DNA of 40,774 nucleotides, taken from IMG/VR virus record IMGVR_UViG_3300046476_000068, positions 1 through 40,774 of that record; one strand, 5' to 3'. A model generated the notes under the pieces. It did not search any database. It was not told the origin of the DNA and saw only the letters and a program-made list of their open reading frames with translations. Both the position numbers and the translations under genes were made by a program. The stretch's first letter is position 1; each line of letters opens with the position of its first letter. Below, one piece after another: positions 20,828-30,000 of the stretch. The DNA comes from a virus.

Positions 20828-21564
20828 TGAGCAAGTTTGCAAGTCGGACGACTCTAGGGGTCGTCGAGAACCGAACTCGACCCTTCGAGGGTGTCGAGCT
20901 TCGGGACGCTGCGGACGGCACGGGAGGCAACTCCCTGACCTTCAGGGGTTATGCGTCCGTCGTCGACGCCCCGTATGAGATGCAGGACTATCTAGGCGAC
21001 TACACGGAGGTAATTCGCCCGGGGGCGTTCGCGAGGACGCTAGCGGCTGGTGCCGACGTGCCCTTTAAGGTCAACCACGACGGCATAACCCTTGCAAGAA
21101 CGAAGAGCGGCACCATGCGGCTCGCCGAAGACTCGACCGGGCTGCACGTCGAGGCAGACCTCGACCCGGCGTCGCCTGCCGTTCAGACACTCCGCAGCGC
21201 TATGGAGCGGGGCGACCTCGACGAAATGAGCTTCGCCTTCAGGGTCGACGCTCAGGTGTGGTCGCCCGACTGGACGCAGCGCGACATTACAGAGGTCGAC
21301 CTGAATAAGGGCGACGTCTCGGTCGTGAACTACGGCGCTAACCCGCACACGGGTGGTCTGACGTCGCTCCGTTCCGCTGAACTCGCTTCAGCTATGCGCG
21401 AGTTGCGCGCGGGCGACCTCACCCCGGAGAAGCTAGACGCTCTCTTCCGGCTGATTCCTGAACTCGCGGCGGCTCTCCCGATCGGGGAGAGCGACGAAGC
21501 GCGAGAGGTCGAGGACGTCGACCTTTCTCTTTACGACGCTCGCCTTCGAGCGCTCTCTCTCTAA
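20827..21564 (+). CDS. Prohead protease, HK97 family (S78/U35)
   Basis: A 245-aa serine protease that matures the capsid. GTG 20827 overlaps the last base of the portal stop. The catalytic residues are visible as His84 in FKVNHDG and Ser135 in DEMSFAFRV, with GDVSVVNYGANPHT after them. The C-terminal part (about 180-245) is acidic and helical and may act as a scaffold. It is followed by palindrome copy 10 and then the capsid gene. Confidence 0.94.
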   Translation: MSKFASRTTLGVVENRTRPFEGVELRDAADGTGGNSLTFRGYASVVDAPYEMQDYLGDYTEVIRPGAFARTLAAGADVPFKVNHDGITLARTKSGTMRLAEDSTGLHVEADLDPASPAVQTLRSAMERGDLDEMSFAFRVDAQVWSPDWTQRDITEVDLNKGDVSVVNYGANPHTGGLTSLRSAELASAMRELRAGDLTPEKLDALFRLIPELAAALPIGESDEAREVEDVDLSLYDARLRALSL

Positions 21565-21576
21565 CCCCTTCGGTGC

Positions 21577-21598
21577 CACCTACTCACGTGAGTAGGTG
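21577..21598. repeat. 22-bp palindrome, copy 10
   Basis: Exact copy between protease and capsid genes, ending 35 nt before the capsid start. There is no T-tract, so a plain terminator role is unlikely here. Confidence 0.95.
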
Positions 21599-21633
21599 CT
21601 TCCGCCATGCCCTAAAACAGGAGTACCGCACAC

Positions 21634-22962
21634 ATGCGTGATGTGATTAACGGCGTTATCGCCAATCGCACCGAGGCTCGCGCGAAGCTCGACGCGATGC
21701 TAGAGACCGCGAAGACCGAGAAGCGTGGTCTGTCCGACGACGAGAAGTCGGCGTTCGACAAGCTAGAGACCGAGGTTCGCGAGTTCGACGCGCGTATCGA
21801 GGAACTCGACGCGCAGATTCGCGCCGACGAGAAGGCGGCCGACGTGGCGAAGCGCTATGCGTCGTCCGTGAAGGTCACTAGCGAGCCTGAGGTTTACCGG
21901 AACGACGTCGGCGGCCGTTCCTACTTCCGAGACCTCCACCTCGCCCGCAACAAGGGTGAGCGCGACGCCGTCGAGCGACTTACCCGCAACGACCGCATGC
22001 GCGCCGACGCTGAGAAGCGAGCCATTTCGACCGTGAACGGCGCGGGTGGCGAGTTCGTTCCGCCCCTGTGGCTAGAGCAGGAATTCGTGAAGCTCGCCCG
22101 TCCGGCTCGCATTACCGCGAACCTGACGCCGACCTTCGCGCTTCCGGCCGGTACTGACGCGATCAACATTCCGAAGGTCGCGACCGGAACCGCCGTCGCT
22201 CAGCAGGCTTCGCAGAACACGGCCGTACAGAACACCGACATAACCACGACCAGCATTTCGAGCCCGGTCGTGACTATCGCGGGTGGCCAGACCGTTTCGC
22301 TTCAGCTTCTGGAGCAGTCGCCCCTGAACATCGACCAGGTCATCCTTTCCGACCTGGCAGGCGACTACGCGCAGAAGCTAAACGCTCAGGTCCTTGCCGC
22401 CGCTGGTGGTGCGGGCAACCTGACCGGTATCACGAAGCTCGCCGGTATCAACTCCGTGTCGTACGTGTCCGGCTCGCCGACCGTCGCGCTTCTCTACACG
22501 AAGATCGCCGGTGCGATTCAGCAGGTTCACACTTCGCGATTCCTGCCCCCGGACACGATCGTCATGCACCCCCGACGGTGGGCGTACATGCTCGCCGCCT
22601 CCGACACGGCCGGTCGTCCGCTGGTGACCCCGAACGCCGGTAACCCGATGAACAACCTCGCGTCGGCGGGCGAGGTCGCCGCTCAGGGTTACGTCGGCAC
22701 GATTCAGGGTCTGCCGGTCTACGTCGACGCCGGTATTACCACCACGAACGGCGCGGGTACCGAAGACGTGATCATCGTCGCCCGCATGGCCGATCTGATG
22801 CTGTGGGAGGGCAACGTCAAGGCTGAGGCTTTCCAGCAGACGTTTGCCCAGAACCTGTCGGTCTTCATCCGGCTGTACAACTACGCGTCGTTCCAGGCTG
22901 GTCGTTACCCGCAGAGCATTTCTCTGATCTCGGGTACCGGTCTGATCGCCCCGACGTTCTAG
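21634..22962 (+). CDS. Major capsid protein, HK97 fold
   Basis: A 442-aa protein. ATG 21634 has AGGAG about 10 nt upstream. Residues 1 to about 75 form a charged coiled coil (delta domain) that should act as the scaffold and be removed by the protease. The rest has HK97 capsid features: GEFVPPLWLEQEFVKL, IPKVATGT, DLAGDYAQKLNAQVL, TIVMHPRRWAYMLA and QGLPVYVDAGI near the end. The gene is flanked by palindromes on both sides and so can be controlled as a separate unit. Confidence 0.95.
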   Translation: MRDVINGVIANRTEARAKLDAMLETAKTEKRGLSDDEKSAFDKLETEVREFDARIEELDAQIRADEKAADVAKRYASSVKVTSEPEVYRNDVGGRSYFRDLHLARNKGERDAVERLTRNDRMRADAEKRAISTVNGAGGEFVPPLWLEQEFVKLARPARITANLTPTFALPAGTDAINIPKVATGTAVAQQASQNTAVQNTDITTTSISSPVVTIAGGQTVSLQLLEQSPLNIDQVILSDLAGDYAQKLNAQVLAAAGGAGNLTGITKLAGINSVSYVSGSPTVALLYTKIAGAIQQVHTSRFLPPDTIVMHPRRWAYMLAASDTAGRPLVTPNAGNPMNNLASAGEVAAQGYVGTIQGLPVYVDAGITTTNGAGTEDVIIVARMADLMLWEGNVKAEAFQQTFAQNLSVFIRLYNYASFQAGRYPQSISLISGTGLIAPTF

Positions 22963-22977
22963 TTCGCCCCTGACTGT

Positions 22978-23005
22978 GGGCACCTACTCACGTGAGTAGG
23001 TGCCC
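22978..23005. repeat. 22-bp palindrome, copy 11, with extension
   Basis: Exact copy at 22981-23002. GGG before and CCC after lengthen the dyad to 14 bp per arm. It lies 15 nt after the capsid stop and 22 nt before the next start. Confidence 0.95.
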
Positions 23006-23027
23006 CGGTCCACCCCTAGGAGAGTCT

Positions 23028-23351
23028 TTGCCACCCGCTAAGCCTGCCGTTCGTTCCGATATCGCCGTCGAGGTCGACGGCGTGCTCGACGAGAACGGCC
23101 GCCTTACCGGCGAATGGATTGAGAGCGACGGCTTCGATTCGGTTCGCCTTCTCTACAGCTTCCAGCGCATTCAACCGAGCGTCGGCTTCGAGGAAGCCCT
23201 GAGCGCCGCTGAGAGCGCCGTAATCCTGCCCCGACCGGTCCAGTACCGGAACGGGTCGACGACGGCTCTAACCGGCCGTTACTTCCGTCTCGTCGTCGAT
23301 GACGGCGAGCCGGGCACTGTCTTTCGGGCTTCGGTCCGTCGCGCTAGCTAG
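23028..23351 (+). CDS. Hypothetical head-associated protein, 107 aa
   Basis: TTG 23028 is chosen because CTAGGAGAG lies just upstream. The protein (MPPAKPAVRSDIAVEVDGV...) is predicted to be rich in beta strands (GEWIESDGFDSVRLLYSFQ, TGRYFRLVVDDGEPGTVFRASVRRA). Its size, fold and position after the capsid gene suggest a minor capsid or decoration protein. I recognise no family. Confidence 0.65.
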   Translation: MPPAKPAVRSDIAVEVDGVLDENGRLTGEWIESDGFDSVRLLYSFQRIQPSVGFEEALSAAESAVILPRPVQYRNGSTTALTGRYFRLVVDDGEPGTVFRASVRRAS

Positions 23352-23365
23352 TCGAGGGGGCTCCC

Positions 23366-24250
23366 GTGCCGCTGATCTACTTCGCCGGGCAGGACGTCGC
23401 CCTAAGCGCCGTGCCGGTCGCCGACAACGGGGGAGCCCCTAGCGGCGGCGTAACGGTCTCTGTGACCGTTACGGACCCGAACGGGGCGACTACCTCGCCC
23501 CCGGTCTCGGGACCCGTTAGCGGGGCGTACAGCGCCGTCGTGCCGGGTGTCTCGGTCTCGGGTGTGTGGCTGGTCCGATGGACGGCGACCGGAACCGGCG
23601 TCGTGTGGGCGAGCGAGACTCAGTTTCAGGTTCGCGCCGTCGGCGTCGAGCAACTAGTCGACCTCCCCTCAGTTAAGGCGCACCTGAATATCCCGCCGAC
23701 CGATATTCGGCAGGATGACGAACTTCAGGGCTTCATTCTCGCCGCCGCAGATCTCGCCCGCGATCATTGCGGCCCGTTCATCCCCGAGACCCATACGCAG
23801 TACCTCGACGGCGGACGGCCGTCCTTCGTGCCCGATTGGCTTCCCGTGAAGTCGGTTCTGTCGGTCACGGAGTTCTACGGACTCGGGTCGTTCGTACTGA
23901 CCGAGACACCCCTAGGCGGGGGCACGTCGTCGGCATTCGCCTACACGGTCGACTACGGGACCGGCGAACTAACCCGACGCACCTTCAGCGGCGACGCTGT
24001 CGACTTCGCCGAAGGCGAGAAGAACGTGAAGATCGTTTACACGGCCGGTCGCTCGACCGTGCCCTATTCGGTCCGTCTCGGCGTACTGGAGCTAGTGCGC
24101 CACTTGTGGCAGCTAACACAGCAGGGCGGCCGACCGAGATTCGGCGGCGCGGGAGACGGCGGCGAGCCCTTCATTCCTACCGGCTTCGCCCTGCCGTCCC
24201 GTGTCCTCGAATTGTGGGCACCGTTCCGACGCCCCCCGGGAATTGCCTAA
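23366..24250 (+). CDS. Head-tail connector with N-terminal beta domain
   Basis: A 294-aa protein. GTG 23366 has GAGGGGG upstream. Residues 1 to about 90 form a beta-rich Ig-like domain (VTVSVTVTDPNGA, YSAVVPGVSVSGVWLVRWTA). Residues about 92-290 match a connector of the gp6 type: VDLPSVKAHLNIPPTDIRQDDELQGFILAAADLARDHCG, WLPVKSVLSVTEFYG and LGVLELVRHLWQLTQQG. It would bind beneath the portal. The N-terminal domain is an addition to the usual connector and might decorate the neck. Confidence 0.8.
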   Translation: MPLIYFAGQDVALSAVPVADNGGAPSGGVTVSVTVTDPNGATTSPPVSGPVSGAYSAVVPGVSVSGVWLVRWTATGTGVVWASETQFQVRAVGVEQLVDLPSVKAHLNIPPTDIRQDDELQGFILAAADLARDHCGPFIPETHTQYLDGGRPSFVPDWLPVKSVLSVTEFYGLGSFVLTETPLGGGTSSAFAYTVDYGTGELTRRTFSGDAVDFAEGEKNVKIVYTAGRSTVPYSVRLGVLELVRHLWQLTQQGGRPRFGGAGDGGEPFIPTGFALPSRVLELWAPFRRPPGIA

Positions 24251-24714
24251 TGATCCCTTCGTCCTCCGCCCCTGCCGTACGGGCGTTTCTGGTCAACACG
24301 CTTACCGCTCAGCTAATGCCGGACCCGAACTCGCCCCGGTCGAGCCTTCTCGTCTGTTACGACGTGCCCGGACCCAATCAGCCCGACGACATTGTGTCGG
24401 TCGGGAAGGTTCACCGCCGACTCGCCGCGAATTCGTTCGTCGGCTCAGGCGGCGCGGGATGGCTCGAAGAGCGATACACGGTCGAGGTGATCGTCGATGT
24501 GTACCGGGGCGGCGACGACGCGAACGCGACCTATCTCAGGGCGTCGAGTCTCGTCGAGTCGATCATCTCCGTCATTCGTTCCGACCCGACGCTAGGCGGC
24601 GCTGTCGTCGTCGCTAAGCCGGTAACCGACCTGACCGAAGTCGATTGGGACGACTCGCACGCCGGTTTTCACGCGTGCGCAACTCTCGAAGTCGAGTGCT
24701 ACCAAAGGATTTAA
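24250..24714 (+). CDS. Probable head-tail joining or tail terminator protein, 154 aa
   Basis: ATG 24250 overlaps the preceding stop (TAATG). The protein has a helical start (APAVRAFLVNTLTAQLM), a beta core (LLVCYDVPG; RYTVEVIVDVYRGGDDA) and a C-terminal strand (HACATLEVECYQRI), consistent with tail terminator proteins of siphoviruses. The position between connector and tail tube supports this. Similarity is by pattern only. Confidence 0.65.
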   Translation: MIPSSSAPAVRAFLVNTLTAQLMPDPNSPRSSLLVCYDVPGPNQPDDIVSVGKVHRRLAANSFVGSGGAGWLEERYTVEVIVDVYRGGDDANATYLRASSLVESIISVIRSDPTLGGAVVVAKPVTDLTEVDWDDSHAGFHACATLEVECYQRI

Positions 24715-24715
24715 C

Positions 24716-24937
24716 GTGGCTGCTTACACCTACACGGGCAACGAAGTGCGGTATTACCCGGGCATAGGCCGTGAGGTTCGCCCCGGCGATTGTGTCGAGT
24801 GGTTCGTCGAGCCGGAAGACGGCCGATGGGAAGCCGTCGACACGTCCGCCCCCGCCCCGGCGAGGACCGCCTCGACCAAGACCGATTCCGCCCCGGCTGA
24901 GCCCGCCCCGGCCGTCGACGCCCCGAAGGGTGCCTAA
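24716..24937 (+). CDS. Small hypothetical structural-region protein, 73 aa
   Basis: GTG 24716 with AAAGGA upstream. The N-terminal half forms a compact beta domain (AAYTYTGNEVRYYPGIGREVRPGDCVEWFVEPEDGRWEAV). The C-terminal half is Ala/Pro-rich and probably unfolded. It overlaps the tail tube start by one base. Similar small proteins occur next to tail tube genes in other actinophages; function unknown. Confidence 0.65.
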   Translation: MAAYTYTGNEVRYYPGIGREVRPGDCVEWFVEPEDGRWEAVDTSAPAPARTASTKTDSAPAEPAPAVDAPKGA

Positions 24938-25902
24938 TGCCTAAGTCTTCACTTCTCAGTTTTCTCGGTATCGCGAAGGAAGCCACTTTTGGCACCGCTG
25001 TACCGCCGACGGCGTTCATTCCGGTCAGCAACATCACGCCGAAGGACAGCGTCACACTCCTCGAAGATAAGGGGTGGCGCGGGTCGATGGTCGAGACCTA
25101 CAACAAGGTTGCGGGTCCGGTTACTGCGACCGTCGACTTTGACGGCGACGTGTTCCCGGACACGCTCGGATGGATGGTTACCGGCATTCTCGGCGACCTG
25201 ACCACGACCGGCGCGTCGGCACCGTTCACGCACGCTGCGGCCGTCCTCAACTCCGGTACTGGACAGCCCCCGTCGTACACCCTGACCGACACGTATTCGG
25301 TCGCTACCCGGGCGTATGCCGGTGCGAAGTTCAGTGAGCTAAGCCTGAAGTTCAACGCCGACGGTCTGCTTACCTTCTCGGCGAAGGCGACGACCTTCGG
25401 GTCGGTTACCGCGACCCTTCCGACGGCGTCGTTTACGGCCGTTCAGGTTCAGCCTTCGTGGCTGGGCGTCGCGCAGATTGGCGGCGTTACTCAGACCGGC
25501 GTTCTCGACGCTGAGGTGACCATTAAGCGTCCGGTTTCCATCATGAACACGGTCGATGGCACTCAGGCGCCTACGAACCTGTGGTCGGGTCCCGTCACTG
25601 TCGACGGGAAGATGACTCTGATCATGGAAGACGACTCTCAGCTGACCAACTACCTGACCCAGGTACAGCCTGCCCTTGACTTCAACTTCTCGCAGGGTGC
25701 CGGTGCTGCGGCGACTCAGGTGAAGTTGCACATGACGAAGGTCGCTTACTCGGCGGCCGATATCTCGCGCGGTAAGGACTTCGTCGAGGTACCGATCACT
25801 TTCGAAGCCCTCGCGAACTCGACGGACATCGGCGCGTCCGGTGGATTCTCGCCCGTGAAGGTCACCATTCAGAACGCCGTTACGTCAGGAACTTACAAGT
25901 AA
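24937..25902 (+). CDS. Major tail (tube) protein
   Basis: A 321-aa beta-rich protein. The start ATG 24937 overlaps the preceding stop. Features typical of siphovirus tail tube subunits are an N-terminal arm (SSLLSFLGIAKEATFGTAVPPTAFIPVSN), DFDGDVFPDTLGWMVTGILG, SLKFNADGLLTFSAKATTF and the end DFVEVPITFEALANSTDIG. It polymerises around the tape measure. It is followed, as expected, by the tail assembly chaperone with frameshift. Confidence 0.88.
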   Translation: MPKSSLLSFLGIAKEATFGTAVPPTAFIPVSNITPKDSVTLLEDKGWRGSMVETYNKVAGPVTATVDFDGDVFPDTLGWMVTGILGDLTTTGASAPFTHAAAVLNSGTGQPPSYTLTDTYSVATRAYAGAKFSELSLKFNADGLLTFSAKATTFGSVTATLPTASFTAVQVQPSWLGVAQIGGVTQTGVLDAEVTIKRPVSIMNTVDGTQAPTNLWSGPVTVDGKMTLIMEDDSQLTNYLTQVQPALDFNFSQGAGAAATQVKLHMTKVAYSAADISRGKDFVEVPITFEALANSTDIGASGGFSPVKVTIQNAVTSGTYK

Positions 25903-26345
25903 TGACTGAGCTAGCCCCTACTCGCGTTTCCCTGCCGTCCGGTGGCTGGGCAGACCTTCGCCCCGTCGCCGACGTGACCGAGCGACAGCGCCGACCCATT
26001 AAGCGGATTCAGACGACCCTCGCCGGTATGCCTGCCTTCGCGGGTGCCGTCGCTGAGGCTCAGAAGTCGGGCGGTAAGGAACTCACGCCCGACCAGCAAC
26101 TGAAGATCGCTTCTGGCATGGGCGAGGCTTTCGACCTACTCGAAGACCTGAACGACGCTCTGATCGTCGCGGCCGTCCGTGGCTGGTCGTATGAGTTCCC
26201 CGTGTCGGCCGACGGCTGTCAGGATCTGCCCGGCCGTGACCTCGACGCCCTTCGCACGGCTACCGCGCCGTACATGCAGGATCTAATGCCTGACTTCGAT
26301 CCGACCCCTGACCCGGCGTCCCCTATCGAGCCCTCCGTCGCCTAG
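25902..26345 (+). CDS. Tail assembly chaperone (G-type), 147 aa
   Basis: ATG 25902 overlaps the tail tube stop. The protein (MTELAPTRVSLPSGGWADLRP...) has a beta start, helical middle (LKIASGMGEAFDLLEDLNDALIVAAVRGW) and a Pro/Asp-rich end, as in other chaperones placed before the tape measure gene. A second reading frame without a usable start follows, so part of the product should be extended by -1 frameshifting near the end of this gene. Confidence 0.85.
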   Translation: MTELAPTRVSLPSGGWADLRPVADVTERQRRPIKRIQTTLAGMPAFAGAVAEAQKSGGKELTPDQQLKIASGMGEAFDLLEDLNDALIVAAVRGWSYEFPVSADGCQDLPGRDLDALRTATAPYMQDLMPDFDPTPDPASPIEPSVA

Positions 26346-26560
26346 CGTCGGCGCTGGAGGGGGGCGACCGTTACGACCCTTCCGAGTATCCGTCGGAGGA
26401 ATACCGGACGTGGCGACTGTGCACGCTGCTGCACTGTCGCCCGTCCGAACTCGACGACGAATCGGCCGTCGAACTCGACTGGTTGCTAGCCGTCGACAAC
26501 ACGGTCGAGAAGGTGCGTAAGACGCTCGAAGAGCGGGAGGCGAAGAAGAGTGCCGGGTGA
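26312..26560 (+). CDS. Frameshift extension of the tail assembly chaperone (GT-type)
   Basis: In the -1 frame relative to the chaperone, an open stretch begins at 26312 after TGA codons at 26291 and 26309, and runs to TGA 26558-26560. It encodes ...SALEGGDRYDPSEYPSEEY..., then ELDWLLAVDNTVEKVRKTLEEREAKKSAG. No good start codon or ribosome-binding site exists in it, so it should be reached by -1 slippage between 26312 and 26343. The overlap lacks a textbook slippery heptamer; TCC-CCT (26319-26324) is the best candidate I see. Confidence 0.75.
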   Translation, partial: PGVPYRALRRLASALEGGDRYDPSEYPSEEYRTWRLCTLLHCRPSELDDESAVELDWLLAVDNTVEKVRKTLEEREAKKSAG

Positions 26561-27032
26561 CTTCATTCAAGCCGTCGTGCATGGGAACCGGCGTACGGCT
26601 GAGTCCCTACTCACGATGGATAAGGGCGTGGACCTAGCAACTCGCAAAGCACTTCAGGAAGTTGCGCGGGTCACGAAGCGCTCGATTCGCCGACAGATGA
26701 AGGGTGCACCGCGCTGGAATCATCGCGGACCGTCTGACCGTACCGGCGAAGCCGTGACCGTCGCCGGACCGGAGCACTCTCCGCGCACGGGCGGTCCGGG
26801 CTACTTCACGGGTCATCTCTACGGCTCGATTAAGTCGAGCCGACGCCCCCGGGTTCGCTTCCATGCCATGTCGGTAGCGACGTTCGCGGGCGGGTCCGGG
26901 AACGTTCAGAACCTTTACAAAGCACAGCAGGAAGCGAAGTTCCCGTATTTCAAGCCGGGCGTTCGTAACGCTGAACCGAAAATGCCCGCCATATGGGAGA
27001 AGCATTGGGGCGCGGCGACCAAAGTCTTCTAA
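26550..27032 (+). CDS. Putative minor tail or neck protein, 160 aa
   Basis: GTG 26550 has GGGAGG upstream and overlaps the frameshift extension. The protein is basic, with a helical N-terminal part (ATRKALQEVARVTKRSIRRQMKGAPRW) and a region HRGPSDRTGEAVTVAGPEHS, then GYFTGHLYGSIKSS, which resembles HK97 gp10-like neck proteins. Such genes normally come before the tail tube, so its place between chaperone and tape measure is unusual. It might be a tail-end component instead. Confidence 0.6.
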   Translation: MPGDFIQAVVHGNRRTAESLLTMDKGVDLATRKALQEVARVTKRSIRRQMKGAPRWNHRGPSDRTGEAVTVAGPEHSPRTGGPGYFTGHLYGSIKSSRRPRVRFHAMSVATFAGGSGNVQNLYKAQQEAKFPYFKPGVRNAEPKMPAIWEKHWGAATKVF

Positions 27033-27036
27033 CTCG

Positions 27037-27062
27037 GCCACCTACTCACGTGAGTAGGTGGC
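27037..27062. repeat. 22-bp palindrome, copy 12, with short extension
   Basis: Exact copy at 27039-27060, extended by GC on each side. It ends 17 nt before the tape measure start (counting the core). Confidence 0.95.
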
Positions 27063-27077
27063 TAGAGAGGGTTAATC

Positions 27078-30000
27078 GTGGGATCGCTGCCCCCGGTCTT
27101 TATCGAGTTCCTAGGTAACTCGACTGGTTTCATGGCCACTTCGCGCGGCGTGCGCACCGAGCTTAAGAAGGTCGAGCGCGAAGGCGGCGGCTCGATGAAG
27201 CAACTAGGCGCCGTCGGTAAGGCGGCGCTACTCGGCGTCGGTGTCGCTGCTGCTGCTGCGGCCGTCAAGACAGTTCACATGGCGGCCGACTTTCAAACTC
27301 AGATGACCCGTGTTCGGACCGGCGCGGGCGAACTCGCGAAGAACATGGACACGGTCAGTCGAGGCGTACTGACTATGGCGGGTCAGGTCGGCGAGTCGAC
27401 TAAGGACTTGACCTCAGGTCTGTACATGGTCGAGTCGGCCGGATTCCATGGGCGTAACGCCCTCGACGTCCTTCGGGTATCCGCCATGGGTGCGAAGGTC
27501 GGTGCGGCCGACCTAGCTACGGTGACCGACGCTGTCACGACGGCTATGAACGCGTACAACCTTCAGTCGTCGGACGCTGCGAAGAACACTCAGAACACGA
27601 CCGACGTTATGAACGCCCTAGTGGGTACTGAGGCTGAGGGAAAAACCAACATGGAAGCCCTAGCGGGCTCTATGTCGAAAATCCTTCCCGTGTCTGCTGC
27701 GGCGGGTGTCGGGCTAAATGAAGTTCTCGGCGCCATGGCGACCATGACCAGTCAGGGAACATCGGCCGACGTCGCCGCTACCTACCTTCGGCAGACGATC
27801 GGCAACCTGTCGAACCCGACCGGTAAGGCTGCTCAGGCTATGCGCGGTCTCGGTCTCGACTCGTTTAAGGTCTCGCAGAATCTCGGGAAAAAGGGTCTCG
27901 GCTCGACCCTCGACATGTTGACCGACGCTATCGCGAAGCACACGAAGCATGGCGCCGTGATGATCGACACGCTTAAGAAGGCGTCGAAGAACACGACCGA
28001 GTTTCAGAAGGCACTCGCGAACCTGAGCCCGGATCAGAAGACCTATATCGGCGCTCTCGCGCAAATGGTCGGCGGCACTAAGTCGATGATGGGTGCCCTT
28101 CAGCTAACCGGCTCTCACGCGAAGAACTTTAAGGACAACGTCGCCGGAATCTCGAAGCATGTGAAGGACGGCGGTAAGAGCGTCGAGGGCTGGGCGGACG
28201 TTCAGAAGACCTTCAATCAGCGCATGTCTGAATTCAAGGGCTCGACGGAAGCCATCGGAATTTCGATCGGGCAAGTCCTACTGCCGTACGCCACGAAAAT
28301 GCTCGCGTGGCTGTCGAAGGGCGTCACGTGGCTTACGAAGCACAAGACGGCCGCGTATGCCCTCGCCGGGGTCATTGGCGGAATCCTGGTTATCGGTCTG
28401 ACGGCCGCCGCTGTCGCCGCCGCTGAGTTCGCCGGGGCGATACTCGCGAACCCGGTTACGTGGATCGTTATCGGCGTCATGGCGCTAATCGCCGCGCTGG
28501 TCATGCTCGTCATGCATTGGCGGCAGGTGTGGGGCTGGATTCAGAAGAACATTCCGGCCGTCGCTCACGCCTTCGTCGCTGTATGGCGCGGGGCGGTCAA
28601 GGCATGGCACGTTGTCTGGAATTGGGGCGTGAAGATGATTCACGCCGTCGTGAAGTGGTTCGACAACAACGTTCTGAAGTGGCTGAAGGCCCGATTTAAG
28701 GACCTCACCACATGGTGGAAGGGTCACACTAAGGAACTTTCCGACGCCTGGAAGCTAACTTGGGAAATCATCCAGATTTGGGCAAAGCAGGCTTGGGACC
28801 TAATCAAGCTCGGCCTGAAAATCCTGGCTCAGACCTGGTCGGATATCTGGGCGGTAATCAAAGACGCCGTGATGCTGGTCTGGGACGCGATAAAGAACGC
28901 CGTAACGCTCGGCATTCACTACGTCCTGAACATCATCGGCGTTGTCCTCGACATCATCACGGGCCATTGGGGTAAAGCCTGGCAGGACCTGAAGAAGCTA
29001 GTCACTCAGGCTTTCGACGACATAACCCGGTTCCTAAAGGGACTAGTCGGCGACTTCGGGACGCTTCTGTACGACGCCGGTAAGGCGCTGATTGATGGCC
29101 TGATCAACGGCATTAAGGCTTTCGGGCACCTAGTCGGCGACACCCTTTCGGGTATTGGTCACAGCGCGATGACCGGCTTTAAGCACATGTTCGGAATCAA
29201 GTCGCCGTCGAAGGTCTTTCACCAATTCGGTGTCTGGATCATTCAGGGTCTTGTAAATGGTCTACTCGGCACACACTCGCAACTTGAGCACGCCCTGAGT
29301 AAGACAATGTCGCTTCTCACGAAGATGCACACGAAGGCAGCGACGGCCGTCGAGAAGGCGGTTCGCCGGGACGGTAAGGCACTGGAGCAACTCGCGAAGA
29401 ACCGCGAGAAGATCGCCGGGCGCCTGAAGTCGGCGAGTGCGCACCTGAAGGATCTTCAGAACTCGTGGACCGACGAGAAGAACAACGTCGCGTCGGGCAT
29501 CATGCAGGGGGCTTCGGTCGTCATGCAGGGCGACGACGGCGCGCCGATCGGTGCGGGCGACGTCCTCGCGAACATGCAGGCTCAGGTGATGAAGGCGAAG
29601 CAATTCGCCGGGAACATCGAGCAGCTTCGGAAGATGGGTCTTCGCGGCGATCTACTCGACCAAATCGCTCAGGCGGGCGTCGACGGGGGCGGCGACACGG
29701 CTAACGCTCTCATTCATGCGTCGTCGAGTCAGATCTCGCAGCTAAACCAAACTCAGGGCTCGCTAGTGAAGACGGCGAGCACGACCGGTAAGTCGGTCGC
29801 CGACAGCATGTACGGCGCTGGCATTACTGCTGCGAAGGGCGTCGTCGACGGTCTGAAGAAGCAGGATGCCGCCATCCGGCGACAGATGATGAGCATTGCC
29901 GACAGCATGCGCGACGCGATCGCGCACGCCCTAGGCATCAAGTTGCCGAAGCATGCACACCATGCAGCGAAGAAGCATCACGCCGCAGTGCATCACACTG

